Positions 10,021 to 22,019 are shown, counted from the stretch's first letter. The stretch is 64,000 nucleotides of DNA from Symbiodinium microadriaticum (GCA_001939145.1 LSRX01000357.1:510375-574374); one strand, 5' to 3'. Numbers and translations are program-made. The notes: a model not told the origin generated them from the sequence alone.

Positions 10021-11040
10021 CCCGGCTTAGGGTTTAGAGTTTAGGGCTTAGGGTCTAGAGTTTAGGGTTTTGGGTTCAGAGTTTAGGGTTTTGGGCTTAG
10101 GATTCGAGAACCCGAGTGGATGCAAGACAACTTTAGGCAGAAATCGATAAACTTGTTAGAGCGGTATCGGGTGGACTAGTCACTAGTGACAGTATCAGTG
10201 GTGGAGCTGCTGATGGACAAAGTGCCGCATTATCCAAAATAGGAAGATAGCAGAAACAACAAACCATAGGTAAAGCCGGATATGTGTTCGTCAGGCATGC
10301 ATGTGGTTGCTCTTTGTTTAAGTCAGCGTGGCGATAATACTCAATGCTGAATTGTCTTTGCCATTTTTACGAAGATCATAAAAATCTTAATCATCTGAAT
10401 GAATGGTAGCAGTAGCAGCAGAAGTCGGAATTTCTGGAGTCGGTAGGTTATGCTTTCTTCTCAGCGACCCTAAGCCTTTGACTCTAAGCCCCGTAAGTCA
10501 AGAGTATATACTGTAACTACCTCCGAAATGTCTTAGCGACGGCGCATCAGCGTGCAACCCTTCAATCTTCAAAGTTTGGGTTTACGACCGGGGCTCTGAC
10601 ACGGTGGGCTGGATAAGCAATAATGAAGGGTTCATGATCCAGGTTTCTCCCTGTCAAACATGTGCATACCATGATAGACCCCGAAACCTGACTGTAATCA
10701 TAAAGGCCCCAAATGCCTACGAGTTGATGCACCTTAAGTGCGACAAGCGAAGCAGACATTGATAGAATCTGGATAGAGCTCTGACTTCTTGCAACTGCCA
10801 ATCGCGCACTCTACACGCAACTCTGCTAGAGTTTAGGGTTTAGGGTTTCTAGAGCGCAGCTTGATCCCAAAGCCCGAACCAGCCCAAACCCTGCGCAACG
10901 AAACCCCAGAAAACACCACAGTCGCTTCTTACTACGTAGCTGGATGGCTGCACTTTACGGTGCTTGGGATAATAGTGCCCCCCCCAAACCCCCAGAACTC
11001 AAAGCGCTTTACACTTCAGGGGGGCATATGAACTCAGCAA
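10021..11040. other. Telomere-like tract then unique DNA, no recognised gene
   Basis: 10021-10105 is G-rich telomere-like. 10110-10830 is unique; a 79-codon minus-strand frame (10562-10801) is open but unrecognised. 10828-10848 is telomere-like again. Confidence 0.45.
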
Positions 11041-11780
11041 CTAAGCACCCCTAAACCCTTAAGAACCTTAAACCCTAAAGCCCTAACCCTAAAACCCCCC
11101 AACAAATCCTAAACCCTCTAAACCATTTAAGGAAGCGCCGAAACCCCAAACCCTAAAACCCTAAACCCCCAAAAATCCTAAGCCCTAAAACCGTTAAAGG
11201 CCCTTAAACCAAAAAACACGTTAAAGGAAGCCCTCAGAGAGCTTCATGCCGACCCTAAACCCTAAACCCCAAAACCCTAAACCCAAAACCCCAAAACCAA
11301 ACCCCAAAACCCTAACACTCCCAAAAGTTCCTAAGCCCTAAACCGGGGTAAAGGCCCTTAAAATTAAAAGAACAACAAAAAGTTTAGGGAAGCCCGAAAA
11401 GAGCTTCATGCCGACCCTAAACCCGAAACCCTAAGCCCCAAACCCCAAAAGCCCAAAACCCTAAAACCCTAAAGCCCTAAAACCCAAGCCCCGAAACCCT
11501 AACACTCTCCTGACGGCAAGGTCGATTTTGACGAGCCCGGAGCTGGGCGTGCGGGATCCAAGCCTGCCAAGCTTTGTCTAAAGAAAGGGGCCGTAAGAGT
11601 AAGGGTTTAGGGTTTTAAGGGTAAAGGGGTTTAGGATTTTAGGGTTTAGGGTTGTGGAGTTTCCCGGCTGGCTGCGAGAGTCCTGGTTGCAAAAAGGGTT
11701 TTAGGGTTTTAGGGTTTTGGGGTTTAGGGTTTTAGCATATAGTGTTTTAGGGTAAAGGGGTTTAGAGGTTAGGGTTTAGG
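11041..11780. repeat. Long degenerate telomere-like block
   Basis: C-rich to about 11505, then G-rich from 11600. Within the C-rich part a unit of about 170 bp is repeated: GAGCTTCATGCCGACCCTAA occurs at about 11240 and again at about 11402. A unique strip at about 11651-11697 recurs at about 16291-16338 (GAGTTTCCCGGCTGG and TGCGAGAGTCCTGG). Confidence 0.85.
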
Positions 11781-12022
11781 GAGACAGGGGCCTTAAGAGA
11801 GCGAACAGGGCTCCTTTGAGGCTGCTTGAAAGCGTTCCCTGGGGGGGTGTTATGAAGGCTCTAAAACAACTAAGGGGCCTTAGTAGTTTGAATAGGGTTC
11901 GTTTATGGGCTACCTTAAGGTCTGCAAGCTTTGTTTAGTGTGTAGTGTGGCTAGCAGATTGAATTGAAAGCTGGGGTCTGTTGTTCGGGTTTAGGGTTTT
12001 GTTTTAGGGTTTCAGGGCTTAG
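11781..12022. other. Mixed unique and telomere-like DNA
   Basis: Contains AAGGGGCCTTAGTAGTTTG at about 11870, which recalls the family B arm; no gene. Confidence 0.4.
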
Positions 12023-12127
12023 TTTATTGGCCTCAATAATTAGAAGAGGGCTTTTGGGTTTAATGTGCTAGAATCTTAACCTGGAGCCCTGGAATTGTAT
12101 CGGTAATCATTTAGGCCCCTATATTGG
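12023..12127. repeat. Hairpin repeat, family D, copy 2
   Basis: TATTGGCCTCAATAATTAGA near the left end and ATCATTTAGGCCCCTATA near the right end match family D imperfectly. The core differs from copy 1. Confidence 0.6.
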
Positions 12128-13304
12128 ATAGCTCTTTTTGCAGCTATTGTGACTGTGCCGGTATTGCCAATACCACTGCATCCGTTTTACTGTTTCCGTC
12201 TAGGACTTTCATGACTGTCACTACTACTGCCACTACCACTACCACGAGCACCACCAACACACTACCACCAAGGCTTTTAAGTTTAGGCGATTTTCCCAGT
12301 AGTAATTAATGCATGTTTGAGATTCTCGTAAGCATCAGGTCCGGGAAGCCTCGGTTCTGAACCCCACCGAAAGTCGTTTTGATGCACTGCCTCAAATCAA
12401 AAGGTGTCATGAAGGTAGGTAGGATTAGGTTTTAGGAGCTAGGGTAGGATTACCGATCGCTAGCATAAGGACTCGTATTTGGGATAACCTCCGCCTCCAT
12501 AGATCTCATTCTTGGAGCCCTTTGATTTGAGACTGAACCCTAAACCCTAAACCCAAATCAAGCCAAGACCCTAAACGTTAAACCCTGATCCCTAAACCCT
12601 GAACCCTAAAACCGAACCTTAAACCCTAAAACAAGAACCCTAAACCCTAAAAAAAGAACCCTAAAATCGTGGCACTGAAGGTGCAGATGCTGGTTCATGC
12701 CCGGGCGCCCGGTTGTCGCCCCGGGAGCCCTAACACTAAATGGTTTAGGGTTTAGGGTACCGGGTTTAGGGTTCAGGGTAGGGTACAGGGTTTGGGGTTT
12801 AAGGGCTTAGGGTACAGGATTTTAGGGTTCAGGGTACAGGGTTTGGGGTTTAGGGTTTAGCGTTCATTCAGGGTTCAGGGATTAGGGTTTAGGGTTTGGG
12901 GAATCCGGGCTCCCCCGGTCGCAGCCCTGAGCCCTATCTTAGTGCTCCTCCACTTCCCAGAAAAGCGTGATAAGGCCAGCAAGACACAATATGGATTCTG
13001 GATGTGCTGTCCGCATCCCTAAACGAGCATTCAGAACTCTATGCTCCTTGCTTGTGATCCCCCCAGGCACAAGTAGCGCCACAGTTCGACTTGGGTTCAT
13101 GTTGCCCTAAACTCAGCAGTCGGCATGTGCGGGATGTTCTAAATAGGGCTCTTTTTTCGTGTCCTTCTGTAGCCACAGTCTGAGAAGTGTTGCAGGAGGC
13201 AGAAGAGCTGTCTGCGATTTCTAGGTGCCAGAAAACCCTATGTCGTGATTCAGAAGTTGAATAATTTAGACCCTCGGCCCCTCATCACATGGAGCGCCTT
13301 GTAG
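12128..13304. repeat. Telomere-like tracts and unique DNA
   Basis: 12128-12530 is unique with a short ACTACC microsatellite; 12535-12665 is C-rich and 12740-12900 G-rich telomere-like. 12910-13304 is unique, with no recognised gene. Confidence 0.7.
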
Positions 13305-13450
13305 GGTTCAACCACCTACGGAGACGTCCCACTCGCCCACATTGGAAGTGCACTGTTCAGCATGATCTGCCTGCTGGAAGAGTCGATTGGTGATATGAGC
13401 CACCTGCGGTGCATGCTCTACCCGCTCGTAATCCCCAAGTTTTCCCAAAG
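13305..13450 (+). CDS. Exon-like block, possibly a channel-type protein
   Basis: Open from an AG at 13303-13304 to a candidate donor AAAG|GTTAGC at 13450. The translation has TYGDVPLAHIGSALFSM, then LLEESIGDMSHLRCMLYPL. The pattern TYG.....IG.ALFSM recalls pore regions of dinoflagellate voltage-gated channels, but that is a weak similarity seen by eye. No neighbouring exons were identified. Confidence 0.3.
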
Positions 13451-13559
13451 GTTAGCGCAGGAAACTGGACAAGTAGCTAATATGAGGGGGGGAGGTGATT
13501 GATCACGGGACAATCCCCGGTAGAATCCTAGGATAGCAGACAACGGAGTCTATCAATCC

Positions 13560-13925
13560 CCTAAACCCGCCTAAACCCTAACCCTAAAACCCTAAACCCC
13601 AAAACCCTAAAACCCTAAAGCCCAAAGCCCTAAAACCCTAAAGCCCAAAACCCTAAAACCCTAAAGCCCAAAACCCTAAAACCCTAANTATGGTCCCCAT
13701 AATAGTACGGCACTCTTAGAAACGGGACCCCAAACAGGGACCCTAGTTTAGAGAACTACCCATGAAGAATGTCATAAGTTCTAAAACCCTAAAACCCTAA
13801 AGCCCAAAGCCCTAAAACCCTAAAGCCCAAAACCCTAAAACCCTAAAGCCCAAAACCCTAAAACCCTAAAGCCCTACCTCTAAACCCCCCAAACCCTAAA
13901 CCCCCAAACCCCCAAACCCCAGGAT
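13560..13925. repeat. C-rich telomere-like tract with assembly gap
   Basis: A single n at 13688. The 87 bases before it (13601-13687) recur exactly at 13783-13869. Between lies the right half of a family A hairpin (13689-13765), whose left half is presumably lost at the gap. Confidence 0.85.
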
Positions 13926-14019
13926 GGCTATCTGCCAAGCCCCCAACCGCGCCAGGCGTTTTCCTTGTGAAAAGCCTTGGCTCTGGAGCCCCGACCACGC
14001 CTGAGCCATCCGGGCTTCC

Positions 14020-14680
14020 CATGGGCTTTAGGGCTTCAGGGCTTTAGGGCTTAAGGGGTTTTAGGGTATAGGGCTTAAGTATATAAGGGGTTTAGGGCTT
14101 AAGGGTGTTTTAGGGTTCTTAGGGATTTTTGCGTTTTTCGGGTTTTTAAGTTTAGGGTTTAGGGGCTTTAGGGCTTTAGGGTATAGGGCTTAAGGGGCTT
14201 CAGGGTATAGGGCTTAAGGAGTTTTAGGGTTCAGGGTTTTGGGGTTTTTTAGGGTTTTTAAGGAGAGGGCCTTAGGTCTTCAGGGAAAAGGGCTTAAGGG
14301 GTTTTAGGGTTTAGGGTTTTTAGGGCTTTTAGAGTTTAGGGCTTTAGGGTATGGTGGGTTTAGGGCTTAAGGGTTTTAGGGTTTTAGGGGTTTAGGGGTT
14401 TAGGGTTCAGGGCTTTAGGGCTTTAGGGTATAGGGCTTAAGGGGTGTTAGGGTCTAGGGCTTTTAGGGCTTTTAGGGCTTGTAGGGCTGTAGGGCTTTTA
14501 GGGTTTAGGGCCTTAGGGCTTTAGGGTATAGTGGTTTAGGGCTTTAGGGTGTAGGGCTTAAGGGTTGTAGTGGTTTAGGGGTTTTAGGGTTAGGGTTTAG
14601 GGCTTTAGGGCTCTAGGGTATAGTGGTTTAGGGTTTAGGTCCCTTGTGTGGTTTAGTGGTGTAGGGTTCAGGGTTCCCTT
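14020..14680. repeat. G-rich telomere-like tract with higher-order pattern
   Basis: A long TTTAGGG-derived block with a recurring longer unit (GGGCTTTAGGGTATAGGGCT and AAGGGG...), suggesting tandem duplication of a diverged array rather than fresh telomerase product. Confidence 0.85.
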
Positions 14681-15631
14681 CATGTCCCAGGATTTACACC
14701 AGAGCCACAGATTTATGATTACTTTGTGGTGGCAAGGGTGGAGCACAGCCTAAGGTCTCGGCACTTCGGCATGGTTCCCCCAAAACCTAAAGCCCGCAAT
14801 ATGTTTAGGACCCCGCGTCTCGTACGTCACATCAACTAAAACATCGGAAGCTCTGCTGATTATCAAGAAACTTCGAAGCACTGTGTGCTGAGAATGATTT
14901 TTCACTTTTGCCACAACCAGGCAAATGTAGAGATTCCGCGCGAGCCCTATGCGACTTGCCATGACGCGTACGACATGACCAGCGTGTTGGCCATCCAATC
15001 TGCTGTCGAGTCCATCAAACCAATCTCCAAAACCCTAAACCCTAAACCCTACATCCTAAACCCTGAACCCTCAACCCTAAACCCTAAACCCCAAACCCTA
15101 ACCCTAAGCCCTAAGCCCTACTGTAAGCCCTAAACCCTAACCGTAGGCCATGTCAGCCGGTTCAACCGATCCCATCGTAGTTACCAAACGTGCCGGGCAT
15201 CCGCACCTCATCGCACCTGTTACAAACTCAAAGCCCCTGCCCAACCCTAACCCTGTAGAGCTTCTAGAACCAGAAAATAGCAGCTTTTCCATACCATCGA
15301 TTAAATCGAAGCTGAGCCTGCTGAAATCCAATTGCAACCATAGAAACATCATCCAAACACACAACAACCAAAAAAGCCTTGCTAGCACGCTGTTCGAAAT
15401 CCATATGAAACTCACATCACGGTGCAACCATGGTTTAAGCCTTAGTAAGTAGGCTGTCATGAAGCACTATAACGACCATGCGATCCTGATTCAACAAGGA
15501 TCACAACTCATGTCGTCATGTGAGCCCGAAGCACAAGCTACTCGTGTAAGCTGGCTTACTGCTCCTGCATGGTTACGACTCCTCGCTGCCACTACCATGA
15601 CCACTGCATAATGTAGAAGGATAGGTAACTA
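14681..15631. other. Unique island with open frames, no recognised gene
   Basis: Short C-rich telomere-like tracts at 15030-15140. An exon-like stretch follows CCACAACCAG at about 14921 (NVEIPREPYATCHDAYDM...). A 100-codon plus-strand frame (15150-15452) overlaps a 107-codon minus-strand frame (15137-15460); neither is recognised. Confidence 0.4.
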
Positions 15632-15717
15632 CCAATATTGCTGTCAGGGTTCTGGATTATAAATATACTATGAAGGAGCCCAAAACCCTGTTCCAATTCT
15701 TAAGGGCCCCTTTATTC
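15632..15717. repeat. Hairpin repeat, family D, diverged copy
   Basis: Contains CCCTGTTCCAATTCTTAAGG and GGCCCCTTTATT as in the right arm of family D; the left arm is degraded. Confidence 0.5.
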
Positions 15718-16799
15718 GTCCATCACTGCCAAGTCCTGGGGCTCGCCTGGACCTGCCTGTACAGCTCCCATTGTTACAGAAAAGGCTGTTGCACCGGAGG
15801 GGTTTAGGGTTTCGAGTTTAGGGTTTGGGAGGATTTTCAAGGGTGACGGCTTGCGGGCTCAATTCAGCAAGTCGGATAACTAGTCATGCGGTGCCTGAGG
15901 GTTTCTTATTGTCACTACTCCCATACCGCACAGTAGTACATCCCACATTGTCAAAGCCGAAAAATCCCTAAACCATGAAGAAACCGCATCCGTAAACCTT
16001 ATGAGTTCCGTTGAACACATGCCCTCGTAAGCCCGTTGAAGACTTGCCAAAAACGAAGCCGGAGCCTTCCATAAGTGGCCTTGGCATAGGAGCCCTAAAC
16101 CCTAAAACCCTAAACCCTAAACCCTAGAAGGCCCTAGAACCCTAAAGCCCTAGCTTTTTAGCCCCAGGAGCTTTCAAACTTCCCCTTTTGAACCCCTGAG
16201 CCCCTCAAGGGTTTAGGGTTTGGGGGTTTAGGGGCTTAGGGTTTAGGGTTTAGGGGTTTAGGGGTTTAGGGTTTATGCGTTGCTGTCTTGCGGAGTTTCC
16301 CGGCTGGTTGCGAGAGTCCTGGATGCAAAAGGGTTTAGGGGTTTAGGGAGTAAGTGCCGGAGTGTCCCAAGGTTGACAGAATTCTGGGGATCCATGGAGC
16401 GTCGAAAGTTCCTTTCAGCGTTGGAATGTGGGCTTTTTCTAGGTGGTATGAGGGAGACCCCCATTTAAAGGGGACCCTTGGCGACCCTATTTATGGCCCT
16501 CATAGAAATTGCGACCTTCTTGAGTGGGTCCATATCTTCAAGGGTCCCCCAAATCCTAACTCCTAGGTTTAAGGGTTGATGTATCCAGGAAGGCAGGGTT
16601 TAGAAGTGGAGGGACCGTTGGGGCTCTGGTTATATAGGGTTTTGGGTTCGATTCGGGGTTTAGGGTTTGGGGGTTATATGGCGTAGGGTTTGGGGATTTA
16701 GTTAGGGTGCGGGGTTCAGGGGTTTGCTTATAGATTTATGCGGGGTTTAGGCTTGAGGAGCCTTGTACACTTGCTTCTTTAATGACAATAGCCGTTGTG
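15718..16799. repeat. Unique DNA with telomere-like tracts
   Basis: Telomere-like at 15798-15835 (G), 16090-16145 (C), 16205-16275 (G), 16330-16345 and 16640-16750 (G). The strip 16291-16338 matches 11651-11697. 16440-16550 has inverted segments (GGGGACCCTTGG / CAAGGGTCCCCC). No gene recognised. Confidence 0.7.
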
Positions 16800-18599
16800 A
16801 GTTTGAATTAAGCTAGTGTCACCTTTTTTGCGCTGTAAGACTCTAGATATAGACGTACACCGAGACACAGATATGGGAGCAGATGCAGAAAGCTTCGTGT
16901 TCGAATATGCTTTTTGGCAATCCCGCACATCCCCAGAGCGCCGGGTTCAAGATGCTCGTTCAGAGCTGGCCCAGCGGAGTCTTCCTGCCGATCAACCTGA
17001 TGGTACTTAAACCTTCAACTTCTAGGGTTTAGGGATTAGGGTTTGGGGATTGGGGATTAGGGTTTTGGGGATTAGGGATCAGGGTTTAGGCATTAGGACT
17101 CCTAAACCCAAAACCGTTCATCGCTTTTTTTGAAGGCTTGGACATTGCACGTGCAGTGTCTCTTAGCTAAGAGGGTGGCGTGTAACTACACGCTGAATGT
17201 CCCAATGGAATGGAGCGAGTTCTGTCCCAACGGAATGGAGCGAATTTTCCGGACCGACCATTGACCTCCGAGTCTTCACGCATGAAGGACGCTGTGACAG
17301 CACATGGATGCGTCTTGAACCCCTAAACCCACTCCTAAACCCTAAGCACTTCTTGAATGAGTAGAACCAGATCCCTGTGCAGAATTTCGCGGGGCTGAAA
17401 ACGCTCCCCCCACCACAAAACTGTTCCGACCCGAAGCAGTAGGTCTTCACATAGAGGCAATTTTCGGGTTCAGGGCGATGCCGGGAACTACCAAAACCTA
17501 CTTTTTTCTAGGTTCCCTATGTTTCAAGGGTTCTATCGGGTTGTTAAAAAGTAAGAACCTAAAAAGTGACAGAACGTATCAAAAAAAGGCAGGTTCAGGA
17601 AGGCTGGGGTCCACAACCCTAAACCCTAAACCCCAAACCCAACCCCACTCGTCGTAGCTAGGTGGCAGGCAAAACACCCAACCCCACCTGGCCTACCCCC
17701 AGTCCCGGCACGCCTCACAGCTTGAAACTCCATGACGGACAACCCCGCGCAAGGAAACTGAGCCATCCTCGAACTGCAGGCCTTTACTAAGCTCTTGGGC
17801 TTTTGGTTAAAACTAAAATGCACATGCGCACACATGTTTGTCAAGCTTGGGACGGTTAAGTCTTATTGAATCTCATTAAACCTTTGCTGAGTCTTGCATG
17901 GCCCCCGAGATCTATTGAATCTGTTACTGAAACATCATTACAATTACTGCAGGACCTGGTAAGGCCCCGTGGTTTGAGAGGTGTCACACATCTTTAGTGA
18001 TATCTGGATCCGTGATCAGGACGCACCTTTCCCGTCTCAAGGTCGCCCGGGTCGAAGAGTAGAGCTCCCAATCTAAACCTAAACCTCAAAACTTTAAGCA
18101 TTAAGCCCTAAACCCAACACCCTAACCCCAAGCTCCAAAACCCTAAACCTTAAACCCAAAACACTACTCCCTACACAAACCCTAAATCCAAAACACTGAA
18201 CCCTAAACCCTATAAGCCTTCGGGGGATCCAATGAAGATTCCCGGACGACCCCTATCCGATCCCCAAACTCAGAACATCAGGTCAGGACTACGCCGCGAC
18301 TTGGCGTAATGGTTAGGGCTTTAGAGTTTAGGAGTTTCTTTTACAACTTTGGTGTGTTTTGCTGCGGTTCTGCGATTTGAACTGTAAACCAGGACCGTTC
18401 TAAGCTTGCATCCCGTACTAAAAGTTAAACAAGAATCCTGCTGCGGACTGCAGAAGAAGACTTCTAATTTCCTAGTTAGACGTTTGCCCTGCCACCGACA
18501 GGTTGTTCTTGGAGCGCAAACAGGTTTTCCGGCTCACTTCTTTGCTCTTTTGGATGGATGATTTGGTGTTGACAGACAGAAACGACAATTCTTGTTTAC
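16800..18599. other. Unique islands with telomere-like tracts, no recognised gene
   Basis: A 64-codon frame (16816-17010, +), acidic and Ser/Arg-rich, may be an exon. Telomere-like tracts at 17020-17100 (G), 17615-17645 (C) and 18075-18215 (C). 17485-17600 carries inverted AAAACCTACTTTTTTCTAGG / ...AAAGTAAGAACCTAAAAAGT, a diverged family E hairpin. An exon-like stretch follows CCGACAG at about 18501. Confidence 0.45.
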
Positions 18600-18697
18600 C
18601 CAATTCTCTAAACCATGTTCCCTTTGAGGTCCCCCACATAGCACGGCACTCTGATAGAACGGACCCTGAAAAGGACCCTAATGTAGAGAACTACCCT
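18600..18697. repeat. Hairpin repeat, family A, copy 4
   Basis: Left arm ATTCTCTAAACCATGTTCCC, right arm GGACCCTAATGTAGAGAACT, core AGCACGGCACTCTGATAGAA. This is the clearest full-length family A copy besides 1679-1775. Confidence 0.75.
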
Positions 18698-18854
18698 CAT
18701 ATACTGAAGAGAAGTCGAGAGAGCACAAGAGAAGTGGAGGGCTGATGATGCCAGGCAGATCTTCCAAGCGAGTTGTAGGATCCCCTCATAGTCTCCGCAA
18801 AACGCCGATACTCTTATGTACCCCAGAACCTGCTTCTCGTCCCCACATGCGCTG

Positions 18855-19498
18855 ATATACGAATATGCCCCAAAACCCTGTCCAAACCTATTCCAAACCA
18901 TCATTTATTTTCGCGGCACCATCGCAAAGGAAACTTCGCCAGTTTGGCAGGATGCGATAAAGAAGGCACAAAGCCGTAACGAAGCACACCGGGCGGTGCT
19001 GCCAGACGAGGGATTGTCATTCGGCATGCAACACTGCAAGGCAACGATGTCCAAGCTCGTATGGTTGATTCTGCAATCTACTTCATAAACCGTCCACGGT
19101 GTACACAGTTCATCCCTTCCGATTGCGAACCCTATCAGAATGCAGAAGAGTTTGGGTACGCGGATGCGAAAGCAGTTCTGGCAAATGGACATTGGCATCG
19201 CCATACAGGGGTGGCTAAATCGACGAAGATTTCACGAATAATCAGTCAGAGATTTTGCATGTTGGTTTGGGTGGTCAGCTACCCATTTTCCCTTACATGC
19301 GCAGCCCTAAGCCGTGAGGTTCTGGATGACGAGAGGCACAGTCACAGTCAGGAGGAACTTCTGCAAGTTCCTGCCGGATGGGAGGTGGCACGATTTGAGG
19401 ACATGCTGCTGAGGGCTGCTACAGGGTTTTGCAAGGGTTTTATCGGCCTTGAGGGTTTCGATATAGGCGCCTGTGATCATTACGGCTTCAGAGTTTAG
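18855..19498 (+). CDS. Exon-like open frames, unrecognised
   Basis: A frame ending at 19088 encodes a helical, basic stretch (WQDAIKKAQSRNEAHRAVLP). It overlaps another frame (19061-19498, ATG not required) that includes EELLQVPAGWEVARFEDM. Neither is recognised, and the two frames may be separate exons of one gene on the plus strand. Base composition is balanced and repeat-free over 600 bp, unlike the flanks. Confidence 0.3.
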
Positions 19499-20660
19499 GG
19501 TATTGAACAAAGGCTTCTAGAGGCTTTAAGGATTTAGTTCCAAGCTTGAACCGAGTTTTTGCTAGCTCCCCTGCTCTCACTTTCTCGTCCACTTGCTTCA
19601 CTTGACTGATTGAGAGTAGTATAGGGGCCCCAATATTGGAATCGAGTTTCCGAGTTTGCCATAGTATGATTATGCCTAACCTTTAGGGGGGCAAGAAGAG
19701 GATACTGTTACTTACTAGCCATTCCAAGCATCAGTTGGTTTGTGAAGTGCGTTAGGATGTATGCGTATGCAGGGCCGTCAAGCATGCTCCAGAGAGGATG
19801 CCGATGTGGCGCGCGAACTCATCACGCACCACAAAGGCTTCAACTGCAACTTGCTGGTCACTCAGGATCCGGCACTTGCTGATCCTGAACCCCGAAAGCC
19901 CTGCGCCCTAAAACCCTCCTCGTCGTCGCCATGTTTAGTGTAGTTTAACCACAAAACACCGCTACAAAGCCCGTGTTCCAACTCTGGGAAAAGACCATTC
20001 TGAATTAGGATACGGATACAACGGCCCTCTATTCTACCCTTAGCCCGAAGCCCCTTAACCCTACGCCCCTTAACACGCGTACCCCGGTACGGTAATACCC
20101 CCTATTGCACCAAAAGCACTAAAGCCCTAAACCCGTAAGCCCCTAAAAAGCCAAAACCCAAATGCCCGAAAGCAACACTAAACCCCTAAAACCAAAACCC
20201 GAAGGCCCGAAATAACACTAAAGCCCTGAACCCTGAACCTTCAATCCTAAGCCCGAAACCCGTCCAAACCCGAAGCCCTATAAACCCTAGACCTGCAGGG
20301 GCTGATGGATTACGGTTAATTATGGGGGGTAGTTCTCTAAATTAGGGTCCCTTTTTGGGCCACCAATATAGCATGCCTGAAAAAAAAACCCGGTTCTACT
20401 TCTGGAGGCCGCCATGCTAAGTATAGGCGTTCAGAAGGGAGTCGGGAATGGTATTTTGGGATCAGTTTAGGGATGCAGGGTCTAAGAGATTAGGCTTTTG
20501 CTCACCCTAGACCCTAAACCCGAAGTGGGTTTCATGTCTTCGGCAGTTTGTTGAATGTGAAGCTGCTGTGGGGCTGGCCCTGTCCGGACGACCACGTTCT
20601 ACGAACATAGAAACACGAATTATGATCACTACTAGGTACTACTACTATGTACCACTACGT
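19499..20660. other. Degraded hairpins, telomere-like tract, no recognised gene
   Basis: 19622-19700 has family D-like AGGGGCCCCAATATTGGAAT. 19761-19943 is an open frame (REDADVARELITHHKGFN...), unrecognised. 20100-20290 is C-rich telomere-like. 20326-20375 is a single family A arm (GTAGTTCTCTAAATTAGGGT). Confidence 0.5.
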
Positions 20661-20663
20661 GCA

Positions 20664-20719
<56 letters not shown>

Positions 20720-20727
20720 TGCTGCTG

Positions 20728-20759
<32 letters not shown>

Positions 20760-20825
20760 ACTACTACTACTACTACTACTACTACTGCTCCTACTACTAC
20801 TGCTGCTACAACAACAACAACTACA

Positions 20826-20868
<43 letters not shown>

Positions 20869-20960
20869 AACTACTGCTACTGCTACTGCTACTGCTACTG
20901 CTACTGCTACTGCTACTGCTACTGCTACTGCTACTGCTACTGCTACTGCTACTACTACTG

Positions 20961-21004
<44 letters not shown>
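20661..21004. repeat. Long trinucleotide microsatellite (CTG/CTA)n
   Basis: GCTGCTG runs, then CTACTA, ACAACA, and a CTACTG hexamer section. In all plus frames it reads as homopolymer-like Leu, Ala, Thr or Tyr/Cys strings, so ORFs across it are not evidence of a gene. Confidence 0.97.
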
Positions 21005-21005
<1 letters not shown>

Positions 21006-21229
21006 TACTGTCTCAGTACTACTTCCACTGCGACGACGACGACGACCGCTGCTACTACAACGTTGCCTCAGGGTTCCGCGGTTTTCGAATGTGCTAGAAC
21101 AGGCCCAGAGCCCTTGTCTGATCATAGAGGCCTCTATGCTGCTGCTTGTGCACTTCTCCCCAAAGCCTAAAGCCTAGATTTCTTGGGAGGATGCTGTCTT
21201 CAGAAGCAGCCGTGAAGAACAGTGGAAGG

Positions 21230-22019
21230 AGAAAGATCAAGGCACAAAGCACCTCGGCACATTTATTTAAAATGCAGGTTTAGGTTTAGAGTTTTGGGTT
21301 GTGAGTTTGGGGCTTCGGGGTTTGAGGTTTTAGGGTGTCGGGTTCCAGGATTCGATCGTACCCTAAACCCTAAACCCCAAACCCTAAAACCCTAAACCCT
21401 AAACCCAAGTCGGAGTCATTGAGGGAGTCGCTGAAGCGGTGGCAGAGGACCTGGACTTGGAAGGGTCAACTCGGGAGATGGCGGGTTTTGGGTTTTGGGG
21501 TTAGGGGGTTTAGGGTTCAGGGGTTTAGGGTTCAGGGGTTTAGGGTTTAGGGGTTTAGGGTATAGGGTTTTGGGTTTTGGGAGTAGCAAGCTTGCCGGCG
21601 AAAGCAGCCTGTATCCTGCAGCTAACCCTAAGCCCCAAGGGCACGACAGCGGCATGCAGCTACCATAGTTTTCAAGCTTCAGAACATCGAGAAATTGAAG
21701 AGCAGAATGTTCCCGATTGGGATGCTCCAACGAAGATTCGCCATGAAATTCTAGTGTTCGGGACTTGGGTTTGTAAGTGGCATTTCAACCCGACATGGTT
21801 AATAACCTCCAGTTCTTTCGGTGGCAATATAGATATCCGGGCCATAGTCCCCTAATTAAGTTCGCTTCAAGGAGCTGAACTGAAACCTTTACGTCAGCAT
21901 CATGCCAAAATCGCAGTCAGGCCTCATCCATAGCCCGACAAGGCCCTCAAGCCCCGATGTTTTAGAGGTTCTAGGGCTTAAAGGGTTTACTGGGTCTAGG
22001 GTTTTGGGCTTAAGGCCTC
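21230..22019. repeat. Telomere-like tracts and unique DNA
   Basis: G-rich 21275-21345, C-rich 21360-21405, G-rich 21485-21575, unique 21590-21855 with an open but unrecognised frame, G-rich 21955-22015. Confidence 0.7.

Noticed and set aside
10170..10200. Palindrome GTCACTAGTGAC
   Set aside because: Twelve bases only, single occurrence seen; expected by chance in 64 kb.
20568..21177. Two overlapping frames of 176-200 codons with poly-Leu, poly-Ala or poly-Thr
   Set aside because: They are entirely driven by the CTG/CTA microsatellite and are equally open in the other frames.
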